This document shows, piece by piece, positions 1 to 12,250 of a DNA stretch of 64,000 nucleotides (the first letter of the stretch is position 1; each line of letters begins with the position of its first letter). Location of the stretch: NCBI GenBank assembly GCA_026874595.1, contig CM049309.1, positions 5,292,576 to 5,356,575 on the forward strand, written 5' to 3'. A program made the translations under genes and the position numbers. The stretch comes from Sipunculus nudus. Taxonomy: Eukaryota; Annelida; Sipuncula; Golfingiida; Sipunculidae. The notes beneath the pieces are model-generated. The model saw nothing but the letters and a program-made list of their open reading frames with translations. It made no database searches and was not told the origin of the DNA.

Positions 1-2630
1 ATTTTACTCAAAATCAGTCGCATATAAAATATTGGTGGGTTTGGTGTTTTGTGGCAACACCTGCATCAATTTACAATTTACGGGGGGGGGGGGGGGAGCT
101 TCAAAAACCATTGGCAATCTTCTTCCCCGAAAATATTCAGCCAAATTGTTCCATATTTCACAGAAATGATCCCAGCTTTCTCAAGTTTGTTCAAATGATT
201 TTGGTTTGATGAATTTTGACCGAGTTACAGAAAATTTTAAGTCAGTTTGGCCAAGTAAGCATTCTAACATAATATCTCAGAAACGGCAGGAGCTAGCATC
301 ACCAAGTTTTGTGCAAATGTTGGTCACATGACTCATATTTGAAATTAAGGTTTTTGTGGCGCCACCTACACTGACCTGTTTTTAACGGACAATACGTAGT
401 AATTGTAGCCTCTTTCAGCTTAAAAATGTTTAATGATGAAACTGTAAGGCTGAATGGTTTAATATTTCACAAGAATTATCCTAGGGTAGGATTCCTCCAA
501 TTGTATAAAAAAAGATTGGGCAAGATTTTGTCAGTATCTATAGATAGCTTGGTAGACTGCCAACTATTGCAGACTTGCCTACACACCAAGTCTTAGTCTG
601 GATCTATTTATAGCTTTGGCAGTCCTCCAACTGTAAGCGATGTTGCAACAGTTCACTCAGTGCAGCCAGGTACAGGTCAAGAGTTCATTCAGTGCGGTTT
701 CTGCACCTGCGAAGTTGTTTCTCCTGCCTTGGGGCAACTCCCTGTCTCAGCTGAGCTTGTAAGTCCAGTGCACCTGACTCAAGAGAGGTTTAAGGTATCG
801 GCCTAAAATTTTGGCCTGTCCATGCATCTTTGATAACATTTTCGTAAACAAGACTTTAGCGCATAGTATGTCCCTGCTTGCTTCTCAGGAGGGATTTTGA
901 TATATCATGATATATCAGCCTGAAATTATGCATATGTATACATATCGGATAATTTTTGCACAGTGTATATTCCTGCTTATTTAACAGTAGGCATTTGATA
1001 TTCAGCTTGACATTTAGCATATTACATATTTGTTTTAAAATTGTTTTGTACTTGCATTGTACTTGAAGAGTAAAGCCCAAGCGTGTGATCATGGCAGCAT
1101 TATACCTGATGTATATCCCATTGCACAGGTTCGCATTAGGCCTGTAGGCCATGTTTTTACATGACATCGAGGGTGATCCTGCAAAAATCTCGTTGGACCT
1201 AGAACTTCTATGTAATAACCCCGGGGGTCTTTGTCAAATCAAAAAATAAATCTTGAAAGTAGGGCGAGCAATTGTCAGATGGGCACAAATCTTAATGGAT
1301 GGTCAATGAAAAATCTTCTTTGCCTGGTGGCACCATCACTATTTTTTCGATTTTTTACGATTATTTGGGTCTATTTCCTTCTAGTGAAGCGGTCCTCCAT
1401 TAACAGGGCACACATCGCAACCGTTTGAAAAGAATATTCTGAACTTTACTTTCAGGGAGGCTCCTGAAAATTGAAATATGAAATCAGGTCTCTGTTACCC
1501 ATATCCTCCGTGCTATGGGGCTTGTAAGTATCCCTAGGATAATTAAAAATGTTTTATACAAGCTCAAGTCTCTAAAGAACTAATGCATTGATCGCTATGA
1601 TACTTTCCATGCATATTGATCGTGAAATGTTACATCAGTTCCTGTAGACTGGTGGAGCAACCTTATTCTTTTCGAAAATTAACACATTTTTTTCTCAATT
1701 TTTATTACATCGAATGAAGCGGTTTGGCTATTTATAGGGCACAAACCCAACTGTACATCCAGGGAATTCCTGAGAAAATCTCCTTGGAAACTTGAAATTA
1801 GGTCATAGTGAACTATTACAGGCTGAAAACGTGTTTTTAAGCACAAATTGAGTCAGATTGGTCACAAATTGTATCCTAAAATCTTCTTACTCGACTTTGA
1901 TGCAACGGACGTCCGTTATAAAATCTCATTGGAAACCTGAAATTCGGTTTCTGTTATCCTTATATTGGGGCTCATTAGTATCTCCAGAATAATTATAAAA
2001 TTGTTACAAAAGCTCCAGTATCTGAATAACTAATTTATTGGTTGCTATGACACTTTCAATGCATATTGATCAAGGGGCGTTTCTACAGTTCCTGCGGGCT
2101 GCAGGTTCCACCTGTATTTTTTTCTTTTTTTTTACACATTTTTTCTCTTTTTAAGGTCTTCAAACGAAGTGGTCTGGCTGTTAATAGGGCACAATCGTAA
2201 CCGTGAGACCTACAAATGTCTAACTTTACATCCCGGGGGCCCTAGGCAAACCTCGTAAACCGGGAATTATGTCATAGTGACCTATATTTTGTAAATAAGG
2301 AGAGTGAGTCAGTCGGGGCACAAATTGTACCCCTTTGGCCTAGAATCTTCATACATTTCTTTCAGGGAGGTCAATAAAAAGTCTCCTTTGAAGCTTGAAA
2401 TAATGTCACTGTGACCTATTACTCTGCAGGCTGTGTAAAAGAACATGATTTAACACTCTATTAGTCAGCAGTGCACAAATGGTATTAGCTTGATGTAGAA
2501 TAAGGTCACTGTAACCTCTATTTTATGTCAATTGGCAATTGGCATGGTTTCGTGCACTCTGGGAGTCATTTTGAGCATTGTTTAAGGCTCCTTGCATTCA
2601 GCTGAGCGTCAATGTCCAAGGGACACCATT
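1..2630. repeat. Old, diverged copy of the hairpin repeat element (3' part)
   Basis: Contains degenerate 337-bp-like units (TTACCCATATCCTCCGTGCTATGGGGCTTG at about 1496, and later) and ends with CAGCTGAGCGTCAATGTCC, like the end of the younger element at 8108. Equivalents occupy 29177-31890 and 53578-56757. Frames on either strand are short and differ between units, so I call no gene here. Confidence 0.6.
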
Positions 2631-2638
2631 TTTAATAA

Positions 2639-3057
2639 ATGGTACCGGAAAAACTTAGCACTAGGTTCTTAAAAAAGCATATGTACAAAGACTATATTGT
2701 GAACCAATTTCAAATTAATATTGGTAAAAAAGTTGACTATGATAATAACTTTAAAAAAATAATACATTCAAAAAGAGCCTATTACATCATCCCTGAATTT
2801 TACTCTAAAATATTGCATGATATCCTTGTGACTAGTACATGTGTACAGTAATGTAATAAGCATAGGTCAGATCCGTATAAAAATTGTCATGACATAGAAG
2901 ACAGTGGACATGTCATGTACTCTTGTACAATTTACGTCCGCTATGACGGATGTTTAGACAGTGTTTTCATTGTAAACTTTTTACTAGTCTTTATAGACTT
3001 GTAAATTATAAAACAAATACCTTTAAAAAGTATATATGAAAACAACTGCTTTGTTTT
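2639..3057 (+). mobile_element. LINE tail fragment, split by insertion (part 1)
   Basis: A plus-strand frame reads FKKIIHSKRAYY, then EFYSKILHDILVT, stops, and continues in the same frame with DPYKNCHDIEDSGHVMYSC. The pattern K-x-L-H-x-I-L-x-T followed by a C...E-D-x-x-H-x-x-x-x-C finger is the usual C-terminal region of LINE reverse-transcriptase proteins. It is stop-ridden and not functional. The 5-kb array element interrupts it after 3057. Confidence 0.55.
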
Positions 3058-3250
3058 TAGCTCAGCTGACTGAAAGTCATCTGAGCTATAGCGATCACTC
3101 TTTGTCCGTCGTCCGTCTGTCTGTCTGTCTGTCCGTCTGTCCGTCTGTCTGTCCGTTAACCAGGCACAAATCGTAACCGCTAGAACTGGAATCTTCTTAC
3201 TTGACATCCTGGGAGGTCCATGAAAAATCTCCTTTGAAACCAGAAATTAG

Positions 3251-6200
3251 GTCTCTGTTACCCATATCCTTCGAGCTATGGGGCCCCAAAGTACCCCCCA
3301 GAAAAGTCCAAAATTTCATACAAAAACTTCAATATCTCATTAACTACTTGACTGATGGTCATGATTTTTGGCATACATATTGATCATGAGAGGTTCCATC
3401 AGTTCCTGAAGACTGGTGGCGCCACCTGTATTTTTCGATATTTTACGAATTTTTTTCTCTATTTTTGAGACCTTTAAAAATGTGAACATCTGTTATCAAG
3501 GCACAAATCGTAATGACTGGACTTAGAATCTTCATTCTTGGCACACTGAGAGACCTATGAAAATTCTCCATGGAACCCAGAAATAAGGTCTCTGTTACCC
3601 ATATCCTTCCAGCTATGGGGCCCCAAACTACCCCCCAGAAAAGTAAAAAATTTCAAACAAAAACTTCAATATCTCATTAAATACTTGACTGATGGTCATG
3701 ATTTTTGTCATACATATTGATCATGAGATGTTCCATCACTTCCTGCAGACTGGTGGCGCCACCTGTATCGTTCAATTTATTACGAATTTTTTTCTCTATT
3801 TTTGAGACCTTTAAAAATGTAAACATCTGTTAACAAGGCACAAATCGTAAAGACTGGACCTAGAATCTTCATTCTTGACACACTGAGAGACCTATGAAAA
3901 GTCTCCATGGAAACCAGAAATTAGGTCTCTGTTACCCATATTCTTCGAGCTATGGAGCCCCAAATTACCCCCAAGAAAAGGAAAAAAGTTCATACAAAAA
4001 CTTCAATATCTCATTGACTACTTGACTGATGGTAATGATTTGTGGCATAACTATTGATCATGAGATGTGTCATCTGTTCCTGCAGACTGGTGGTGCCATC
4101 TTTATTGTTCGATTTTTTACGATTTTTTCCTCTATTTTTGAGACCTTTAAGGATGCTGTCATCTGTTAGCATGGCACAAATCGTAACGACTGGACCTAGA
4201 ATCTTTATTCTTGACACACTGAGAGGTCCATGAAAAAAAATCCTTGGAAACCAGAAATTAGGTCTCTGTTAACCATATCCTTCGAGCTATGGAGCCCCAA
4301 ATTACCCCCCCCCCCCAGAGTAGTCAAAAATTTCATACAAAAACTTCAATATCTCAATAACTACTTGACTGATTGTCATGATTTTTGGCATACATATTGA
4401 TTATGAAATGTTCCATCAGTTCCTGCAGACTTGTGGCGCCACCTGTATTGTTTGATTTTTTACGAATTTTTTCTCTATTTTTGAGACCTTTAAAAATGTG
4501 AACATCTGTTATCAAGGCACAAATCGTAATGACTGGACTTAGAATCTTCATTCTTGGCACACTGAGAGACCTATAGAAATTCTCCATGGAACCCAGAAAT
4601 AAGGTCTCTGTTACCCATATCCTTCCAGCTAAGGGGCCCCAAACTACTCCCCAAAAAAGTAAAAAATTTCAAACAAAAACTTCAATATCTCATTAAATAC
4701 TTGACTGATGGTCATGATTTTTGTCATACATATTGATCATGAGATGTTCCATCACTTCCTGCAGACTGGTGGCGCCACCTGTATCGTTCAATTTATTACG
4801 AATTTTTTTCTCTATTTTTGAGACCTTTCAAAATGTAAACATCTGTTAACAAGGCACAAATCGTAAAGACTGGACCTAGAATCTTCATTCTTGACACACT
4901 GAGAGACCTATGAAAAGTCTCCATGGAAACCAGAAATTAGGTCTCTGTTACCCATATTCTTCGAGCTATGGAGCCCCAAATTACCCCCAAGAAAAGTAAA
5001 AAAGTTCATACAAAAACTTCAATATCTCATTGACTACTTGACTGATGGTAATGATTTGTGGCATAACTATTGATCATGAGATGTGTCATCACTACCTGCA
5101 GACTGGTGGTGCCATCTTTATTGTTCGATTTTTTACGATTTTTTCCTCTATTTTTGAGACCTTTAAGGATGCTGTCATCTGTTAGCATGGCACAAATCGT
5201 AACGACTGGACCTAGAATCTTTATTCTTGACACACTGAGAGGTCCATGAAAAAAAATCCTTGGAAACCAGAAATTAGGTCTCTGTTAACCATATCCTTCG
5301 AGCTATGGGGCCCCAAAGTACCCCCCCCCCCCCCAGAGTAGTCAAAAATTTCATACAAAAACTTCAATATCTCAATAACTACATCACTGATGGTCATGAT
5401 TTTTGGCATACATATTGATTATGAAATGTTCCATCAGTTCCTGCAGACTTGTGGCGCCACCTGTATTGTTTAATTTTTTACGATTTTTTTCTCTATTTTT
5501 GAGACCTTTAAGGATGCTGTCATCTGTTAACGTGGCACAAATCATAACGACTGGACCTAGAATCTTCATTCTCGACACACTGAGAGACCTATGAAAAGTC
5601 TCCATGGAAACCAAAATTAGGTCTCTGTTACCCATATTCTTCGAGCTATGGAGCCCTAAAGTACCCCCAAGAAAAGTAAAAAATTTCATACAAAAACTTC
5701 AATATCTCATTAACTACTTGAATGATAGTCATGATTTGTGGCATAACTATTGATCATGAGATGTGTCATCTGTTCCTTCAGACTGGTGGCGCCACCTGTA
5801 TCGTTCGATTTTTTACGATTTTTTCCTCTATTTTTGAGACCTTTAAGGATGCTGTCATCTGTTAGCATGGCACAAATAGTAACGACTGGACCTAGAATCT
5901 TCATTCTCAACACACTAGAAGACCTATGAAAAGTCTCCATGGAAACCAGAAATTAGGTCTCTGTTACCCATATCCTTTGAGCTATGGGGCCCCAAAGTAC
6001 CCCCCCCCCCCCCAGAGTAGTCAAAAATTTCATACAAAAACTTCAATATCTCAATAACTACATCACTGATGGTCATGATTTTTGGCATACATAGTGATTA
6101 TGAGATGTTCCATCAGTTCCTGCAGACTGGTGGCGCCACATATGTTATCTATCAAGAGGGTTCAAATTGCAACAACTGGACCTAGAAACTTCATTCTTGT

Positions 6201-6590
6201 CATGCAAGGAGGCCCATGAAGAGTGCCTGTGGAAACTTGAAATTAGGTCTCTGTTACCCATATCCTTCAAGCTATAGGACTCTGAAGTATCCCTCAGAAT
6301 AATGGACAATTTGATACAAAAGCTGAAGTATCTGAACAACTAATACGGAGATCATCATGATTCTTTGCATGGATATTGACCATTAAGTGTTTTTAGCTCA
6401 GCTGACTGTAAGTCATCTGAAGTATTCCTCAGAATAATGGACAATTTGAAACAAAAGCTCAAGTATCTAAACAACTGTTGCAGTGATCACCATGATTCTT
6501 TGCATGGATATTGATCATGGAATGTGTCATCAGTTTCTGCAGTATGGTGGCGCCACCTGTATTTTTTTTTATTTTTACGAATTTTTTTCT
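3251..6590. repeat. 337-bp tandem array with three-unit higher-order repeat
   Basis: The landmark GTCTCTGTTACCCATAT recurs at 3251, 3588, 3925, 4262, 4604, 4941, 5278, 5621 and 5957, a spacing of 336-343. The three-unit block 3588-4603 is repeated as 4604-5620 with the same unit-specific variants (for example CTTCCAGCTA, then ATTCTTCGAG, then GTTAACCATATCC), which makes a higher-order repeat of about 1,016 bp. Each unit contains GGCGCCACC and a variable C-run. Confidence 0.9.
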
Positions 6591-7315
6591 CTATTTTTGA
6601 GACCTCATAAGATGCGGTCATCTGTTAACATGGCACAAATCGTAACAACTGAACCTAGAATCTTCTCTCTGGACATGCTGAGAGGCCCATGAAAATTTTC
6701 CTTAAAAACTTGAAATTAGGTCTCTGTTACCCATAACCTCTGAGCTATGGGGCTCCGAAGTACCCCCCAGAATAATGAAAAATTTGATACAAAAGCTCAA
6801 GTATCTGAACAATTATTATATTGATCACCATGATTCTTTGCATGGATATTGATCATGAAATGTTTCATCAGTTTCTGCATTCTGGTGGCGCCACCTGTAT
6901 TTTTTCAATTTTTAGCTCAGCTGACTGAAAGTCATCTGAGCTGTAGGGATCACCTTTTGTCCGTCGTCCGTCCGGCCATCCAGGCGTCTGTCTGTTAACA
7001 GGGCACAAATCGTAACCGCTAGACCGGGAATCTTCTTCCTGTAAATCCTGGGAGGTCTATGGAAATTCTCCTTGTAAACCTGAAATAATGTCACTGTGAC
7101 CTATATTCTTTGAGCTATGGGGTTCTGAAGTACCCCCCAGAATAATGCAAAATTTAATACAAAAGCTCAAGTATCTGAACAGCTAATGCATTAATCACCA
7201 TGATTCTTTGCATGGATATTGATCATGGAGTGTTTCATCAATTTCTGGAGATTGGTGGCGCCACCTATATTTTTTTTATTTTTTTACGATTTTATTTCTC
7301 TACTTTTGTGATCTT

Positions 7316-7900
7316 TAAACATTTGGTCGTCTGTAAACAGGGCACAAATCATAATGACTGGACCTAGAATCTTCTGTCCTCACCTCCAGGGAAGCCCATA
7401 AAAGGTCTACATGGAAACCCGAAATAAGGTCCCTGTTACCCATATTCTGTGAGCTATGGGGCTCTGAAGTACCCCCCAGAATAAAGATTTGGTCATATAT
7501 TAACAGGGCACAAATCATAATGACTGGACCTAGAATCTTCTGTCCTCACCTCCAGGGAAGCCCATAAAAGGTCTACATGGAAACCCGAAATAAGGTCCCT
7601 GTTACCCATATCCTTCATGCTCTGGGGCTCCGAAGTACTCCCCAGAATAAAGATTTGGTCATCTGTTAACAGAGCACAAATTATAATGACTTGACCTAGA
7701 ATCCCCTTTCTTGATATGCTGGGAGGCCCCTGAAAAGTCTCCTTGTGCACCTGAAATTACATCTCTGTTACCCATATCCTTCATCCTATGCGGCTTTGAA
7801 ATACCCCCCAGAATAAACATTTGGATTTGTTAACAGGGCACAAATCATAATAACTGGACCTAGAATTTTATTTTTTGACATGCTGGGAGACCCCTGAAAA
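7316..7900. repeat. Short-form tandem repeat, about 170 bp
   Basis: The segment from ATTTGGTC and ACAGGGCACAAATCATAAT through CTGTTACCCATAT recurs at about 7316, 7490, 7655 and 7810. These are truncated forms of the 337-bp unit lacking its second half, showing that the array has spawned a shorter period at its distal end. Confidence 0.75.
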
Positions 7901-8108
7901 GTCATCTTGTAAACCTTGAAGATAGGTGTCTGTTACCCATATCCTTCATGCTACAGAGCTCCATAGTACCCCAATGAATATTGGATGATTTTATACAAAA
8001 GGTCAAGTTTGGAAAAAGTATTTCATTCAAATTTGACATTCAGATGATAAAATTACTTTTGTCAATGTCTTCCTGGTCTGCTGAGCGTCATGACCCCTGG
8101 GTCACTTG

Positions 8109-8283
8109 TTTAAACAACTAAAACATCAAATGCAAAATGAAAACTATAATAACATCAAAGGAGGTATTCATAGTTGAAATAAGATTTACAATGCTAAATG
8201 AATTCATACATTTTAAGTGTAGTTCGATTAAAAGAAAGGAGATGAACACTTTTGCTTTTAATAAAATTAGTTTAGAAGAGTAA
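8109..8283 (+). mobile_element. LINE tail fragment, split by insertion (part 2)
   Basis: Resumes the sequence cut at 3057. In unit 2 and unit 3 the two parts are contiguous (31900-32490 and 56768-57363). The frame reads IRFTMLNEFIHFKCSSIKR, then MNTFAFNKISLEE and a stop, a plausible end of a LINE protein. Confidence 0.5.
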
Positions 8284-8289
8284 ATTTGT

Positions 8290-9074
8290 GGTTATGTATT
8301 ATTCTGGTAGATTCCAACGCATATTACTTCATATAACAAAACATAGAGATAAAAAAAATCAGATTTCGAAACACAAGGCAGCGTGAAATGTCTAGGAGAA
8401 TGACAAGAAGTCGGTGTTTTTTTTTGTTAACAAATAACTGTAATTTATTCTTAGAACAATCCTAACATTACAATATATAAATCAGTACAGTTACACAGTA
8501 TAGCAATAATAAAAATGTTCAGTACCAGAGTCCGGCTTTGATTTCTGGATACCACTACTGTCACAGCTCAACAAGAGTCCTTAATACAAATAATCCACGT
8601 AAACAATTCAAATAAATCTGCCCAGAGAATAGTCCGATTTCATCTCGAAAACAATCTGTCGTAATCCAAAATTGAAGTGCTGTTAATAATCCCAAAGGCA
8701 AACTGAATACTATCCGTAAATAAAGTCTGTATAACAGTCCGTAGGAGATCTGTACATTCTGCAATTATCGGAAAGATAAAAAAAAAAACACTGAGGAGAG
8801 AGTTATTCTCTTCCGTGTCCGCTGGTATTTTTCTCTCTGCCGGCTCAAAACACAGCCCCTTTTTAAAGCTTTTTCACCCGAAGCTCAGAGACTTCCATTT
8901 TCACGAACGTTCCAAACACAACAATACACAGGCGCCCATAGCGCATGAACAGACCCAAAATTCTAGATTACAATGAGAGCTGTGTCTCTACACGCCAGGA
9001 TTCAACCAGTACGGTTCGCATAGCAACGCCCAGGGCTTGAGCCTAACACGAATCAGAATGCCAGGCGCATAACA
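8290..9074 (-). mobile_element. LTR-like element, minus orientation (unit 1)
   Basis: Read on the minus strand it starts TGTTATGCGCCTGGC, passes a TATA-like stretch (GCTTTAAAAAGGGGCTGTG) followed by GAGCCGGCAGAGAGA, and ends near AGCGTGAAATGTCT and the following diverged 3' end. It matches, inverted, the element at 13367-14225. A TATA box about 30 bp before a conserved GAG-rich block is what an LTR promoter looks like. It lies in the gene A intron after exon 9369. No internal coding region, so a solo LTR is likely. Confidence 0.55.
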
Positions 9075-9368
9075 AACAGATACATGTAATACATAATAAT
9101 TAATGTAGATTTTGCCTAACTTAACCCAGATCCTGGAAGTAAAACTTTTCTATTTTTTTTAACAAAGGACATGAGGTTAAAATGACTGCTTGGGTTCCAG
9201 GAAAAACCAAAATGAAAGTATCTCATTCTGGATAAGGGAAATTTATATATTTTGTAAACAGTATTTATTTAATCTGTTTGTGCAGGCCTCCGTTCCGATA
9301 TGTATAATGCTTAATAAAACTGTTACACACACATATTGCTGTGCGTAGTACATTATAAATTCGCTTAC

Positions 9369-9508
9369 CTTAAAGAAGTAGATTGTATCTGTGTTTACGG
9401 GATGCAAAGCAGCGTCAATATATCCCTCTAAACCAGGCCAGTCATCAGAGATCCAGCGCGGAAACCCGTAGTCCATTCCGTATTCATTCAGACTGTAATA
9501 AGCGTCCC
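9369..9508 (-). CDS. MMP gene A, hemopexin blades 1-2 exon
   Basis: The 140-bp exon (phase 1 to 0) reads GDAYYSLNEYG, then FPRWISDDWPGLEGYIDAAL and DTIYFFK before GTAAGC. It completes blade 1 and opens blade 2. The frame is intact, unlike the same exon of gene B. The acceptor is preceded by ordinary sequence, ...cttcattccag. Confidence 0.9.
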
Positions 9509-9829
9509 CTGGAATGAAGAAAGAGATCCAGCAGGAGTGCGTTCACTTGGCGGAGGTATGCGCTTTACTGGATGCTATTTATAATTCTTATTTGTGGGGA
9601 AAACAGCCGAGTAAACGTCAGTTACGTTGCCACTATCACGATTTATCCTTGTACAACCTTTTATACATTATTAGTTCATTTTAAGTGGAGACATGCAGGG
9701 GGAGAGACAACAGCCGAGTAACGTCAATAAAGTTTCCACTATCATTCCCCAATAAACATAATTTAAGTAGTAAAAAAATAATGCAATTTTAGTTGAGACA
9801 TGCTGGATAGCCGTCCACATATACTGTAC

Positions 9830-10021
9830 CTGAGAATACATATGTTTTTTCTTTTGGTTTGAAGTAAGTAACAGGATCAATGGTAGGAAACTGCTGACAT
9901 ATGTTCTCCGTGGGTAACCTGCGTGGCGGTGGCGGCGTCCTTGACACTGTCGTAAAGCGTGGCGTAGTTGAGGTGAGTGGTATAATGGTGGGTGATGCGG
10001 GGGGCCGGCTCGTTGGTTGTC
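9830..10021 (-). CDS. MMP gene A, hinge and start of hemopexin blade 1
   Basis: The 192-bp exon (phase 1 to 1) encodes a Pro/Thr/Ser/Arg-rich linker (SRPPASPTIIPLTSTTPRF, then TPPPPRR) followed by ICQQFPTIDPVTYF and KTYVFSG, the opening of hemopexin blade 1 with the Cys that pairs with the last residue of the domain. Gene A has Pro in TIDPV where B and C have Ala. Confidence 0.88.
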
Positions 10022-10085
10022 CTGTGCATAAAATAATAATGTTACAACAACTAACGAGTGACATCACCATCATCTGCAGCAACAT

Positions 10086-10382
10086 TAATAAAAATAATTA
10101 TAATAATAATAATATAAGACCAATAATAAATGATGATAATATCAATAATAAAATGATGCTAATAATACAAAGCAAATACTAATAATACTTATAATAATAA
10201 AAAAAATTATAATTATAATAATAATGATAATAATAATAATAAAAACAATAATAAAACTAATAATAATAAAACCAATAAAAATAATGATGATTATATCTAT
10301 AATAAAATGATGATAATAGTACAAAATATAATGCTTATAATACATGTAATAATAATAATAATAATAATAATAAATGAATAAA
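10086..10382. repeat. (TAA)n-rich tract in MMP gene A intron
   Basis: Imperfect AATAATAAT over 300 bp between the zinc-site and hinge exons. Frames read across it are low complexity (Ile/Tyr or Asn runs) and not genes. Counterparts: 34384-34690 and, shorter, 59153-59325. Confidence 0.9.
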
Positions 10383-12091
10383 TAAAAATACACACTGGGA
10401 GACACCTGGCATTTCACACAAAAATGGACATTTTAATTTTTAGGTGAAATGCGGAAACACCAAGTGTGTTGATCATTTATAATGATATGATGGTTTAACC
10501 AGTTCATGGTGTTTCCTGAAATCCCACGTAATCCGTCGACCAAAGTTGAAGCACACGTGGACGAGTATGCAGGCATCTTGTGGCAGCATTTGTTCCTTTT
10601 TACCATGTTTTAACTGTCCAAATTTTGTAGCATTAAACAGATATATATTTTAAGTATGAAAGTAAACATGATATAGAAAAAAATGATTTTGAGATATTTT
10701 CCATTTAATTTGATAGTAGCCTACTAAAGAATGATTTGCTGTTACTGGCTGCATTATATGAAAAATGGAATTTAAAAAAAATGCTAAAATATGAAAAGGG
10801 ATTAAATGTGAATTTGATACCATCAGAAGGAACACTTTATCACACCAGGTTTAAAATCATATACTTTATAGGTTTCTAAATGTCATTCTAAAGATTATTC
10901 ACTGAAGGGGAACAATTAATCAGAAAAAAACTCCAAACAGCTATATAATTACACAAACGCTTTTGAAATTATTCGAAACGGGTACTTGACGTGCAGGCAT
11001 TACCAAAATATAAGGAGAGCTTAACTGTCGTCTCAATGATATCTTGAACTGCAGGACACAAATTGAAACCTGGTGAATATCCAGGTCCGGAGGTAAAAGC
11101 CTTGACAGACAGGATTAATTTATGGAGAGTCATCCTGTACATCAACTGAACAGGAAATTAAACCCTTGTGGTCTGTCTCTAAATGCTGATAATGGAGAGT
11201 AGCGACAGAATAATTTCCTTTACAAGGATCTGACGACTAACGCTACCACAATACTATGCTTCAATGCGCCGCTCTTGTGTCTATTCCATGAAAATTAAAA
11301 ATTTAAAAGTAATTGAAACCTATCAAATGATTTGCGTACACTTGCTTATCTGGAACTTCGTGTCTTACAGATACTGCTTAAGGATAATCCAACAGCATCT
11401 TCTAAAGTTCATCCAAAATACATAAATATGAAATAACATAGGTAGCGCCACCAGTCTTCTGCATCAGTTAAAAATGTTAACGTTTAAAAGGTATTCTAAG
11501 TATCAGGAAATACAATAGATCAATTTATGAAAATTCTTGCATTTGAAACATATTATCGAAAAGAATATGATTCTTCTTGAATTCTTTCAGATATACCCAA
11601 GATAGCCATGTCAAGTTAAAACTTCATAGGTATTACCGATACAATCGATGCAAATGGCTGAAATATAATTAGCATTGTGTTGTTGCCAGAGCAATGGTCA
11701 ATATTGAATTGAATTGGGATTGAAAGTAAGAATGACGTTCCTAGTCTCAGTTGAAATGAGATGAATTAAAGGACAATTAAGTCCTCCCTCAATGTTAGAT
11801 ACCACAATTTTTCCTTGTTTTTTTTCTATAGTTTTTCACTTTACAATTCATTCGTAAAGTGTTGTTAACAGTGTCAAACAAAGATGTCTAGGTACCACGT
11901 GCCGCATGATGAACAGCTGCTTAATGACACATACTGACATTTATTTCATCAGCACACTCACTAGTGAATCATCTTATTACCAAAAAGTTGAAATGAAACT
12001 GAATTGATTTAAAATCATCTGAATTGAATTAAAACTGATATTTTTTCCCAACACGTTGATTTAAATTCATGTGTATCTGGTTAACACTGAC
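10383..12091. other. Intron of MMP gene A, nothing recognised
   Basis: AT-rich intron between the hinge and zinc-site exons. Short minus-strand frames here recur in the other units but carry no recognisable motif or splice support. Same for 34691-36405 and 59326-61045. Confidence 0.6.
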
Positions 12092-12250
12092 CATATATGC
12101 TCTGAATGCCAGCAATATCATCGGGGTCCAGCTTGAAGTTCGGGTCATAACCTTTTGCGCACGCGTACATGATGGCTGACGGGACCCGAGAATGTGACAG
12201 ACCCAGAGAATGTCCAAACTCATGTACCGCTACGGCGAACAAATTGACAC
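12092..12250 (-). CDS. MMP gene A, zinc-binding active-site exon
   Basis: The 159-bp exon (phase 1 to 1) encodes [20 protein letters not shown], the HExxHxxGxxH zinc site with the catalytic Glu, then the Met-turn SAIMY and [13 protein letters not shown], the usual end of the catalytic domain. Gene A has Cys in YACAKG where B and C have Phe. An extra free Cys here would be unusual. Confidence 0.92.

Larger units (their letters stand above)
3058..8108. mobile_element. 5-kb hairpin-ended repeat element inserted in unit 1 only
   Basis: Units 2 and 3 read straight through this point (ttgttttttaaacaactaaaac). Unit 1 is interrupted by 5 kb that starts with the hairpin AGCTCAGCTGACT-gaa-AGTCATCTGAGCT plus GTCCGTCGTCCGTC-like runs and ends ...CTGAGCGTCATGACCCCTGG. 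The element carries the 337-bp tandem array and has further hairpin starts at about 6394 and 6911, suggesting nested copies. No coding capacity seen; several minus-strand frames in the array are only stop-poor repeat. Likely a non-autonomous element that grew by array expansion. Confidence 0.75.

Noticed and set aside
4011-5940. Repeated minus-strand frames of 60-100 codons (MSRIKILGPVVTICAM-like) across the 337-bp array
   Set aside because: They are shadows of the tandem repeat, start and stop at unit variants, and have no recognisable domain.
8561-8764. Minus-strand frame with Leu-rich stretch, present in all three units
   Set aside because: It lies within the LTR-like element and is a non-coding part of it; no domain.
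9901-10182. Plus-strand frame MFSVGNLRGGGGVLD, also at 34201 and 58970
   Set aside because: Antisense shadow of the Pro-rich hinge exon, which has correct splice sites and MMP similarity on the minus strand.
10142-10417. Frames rich in Ile/Tyr or Asn over (TAA)n tracts, also at 34442-34795 and 59248-59544
   Set aside because: Low-complexity translation of microsatellite DNA inside MMP introns.
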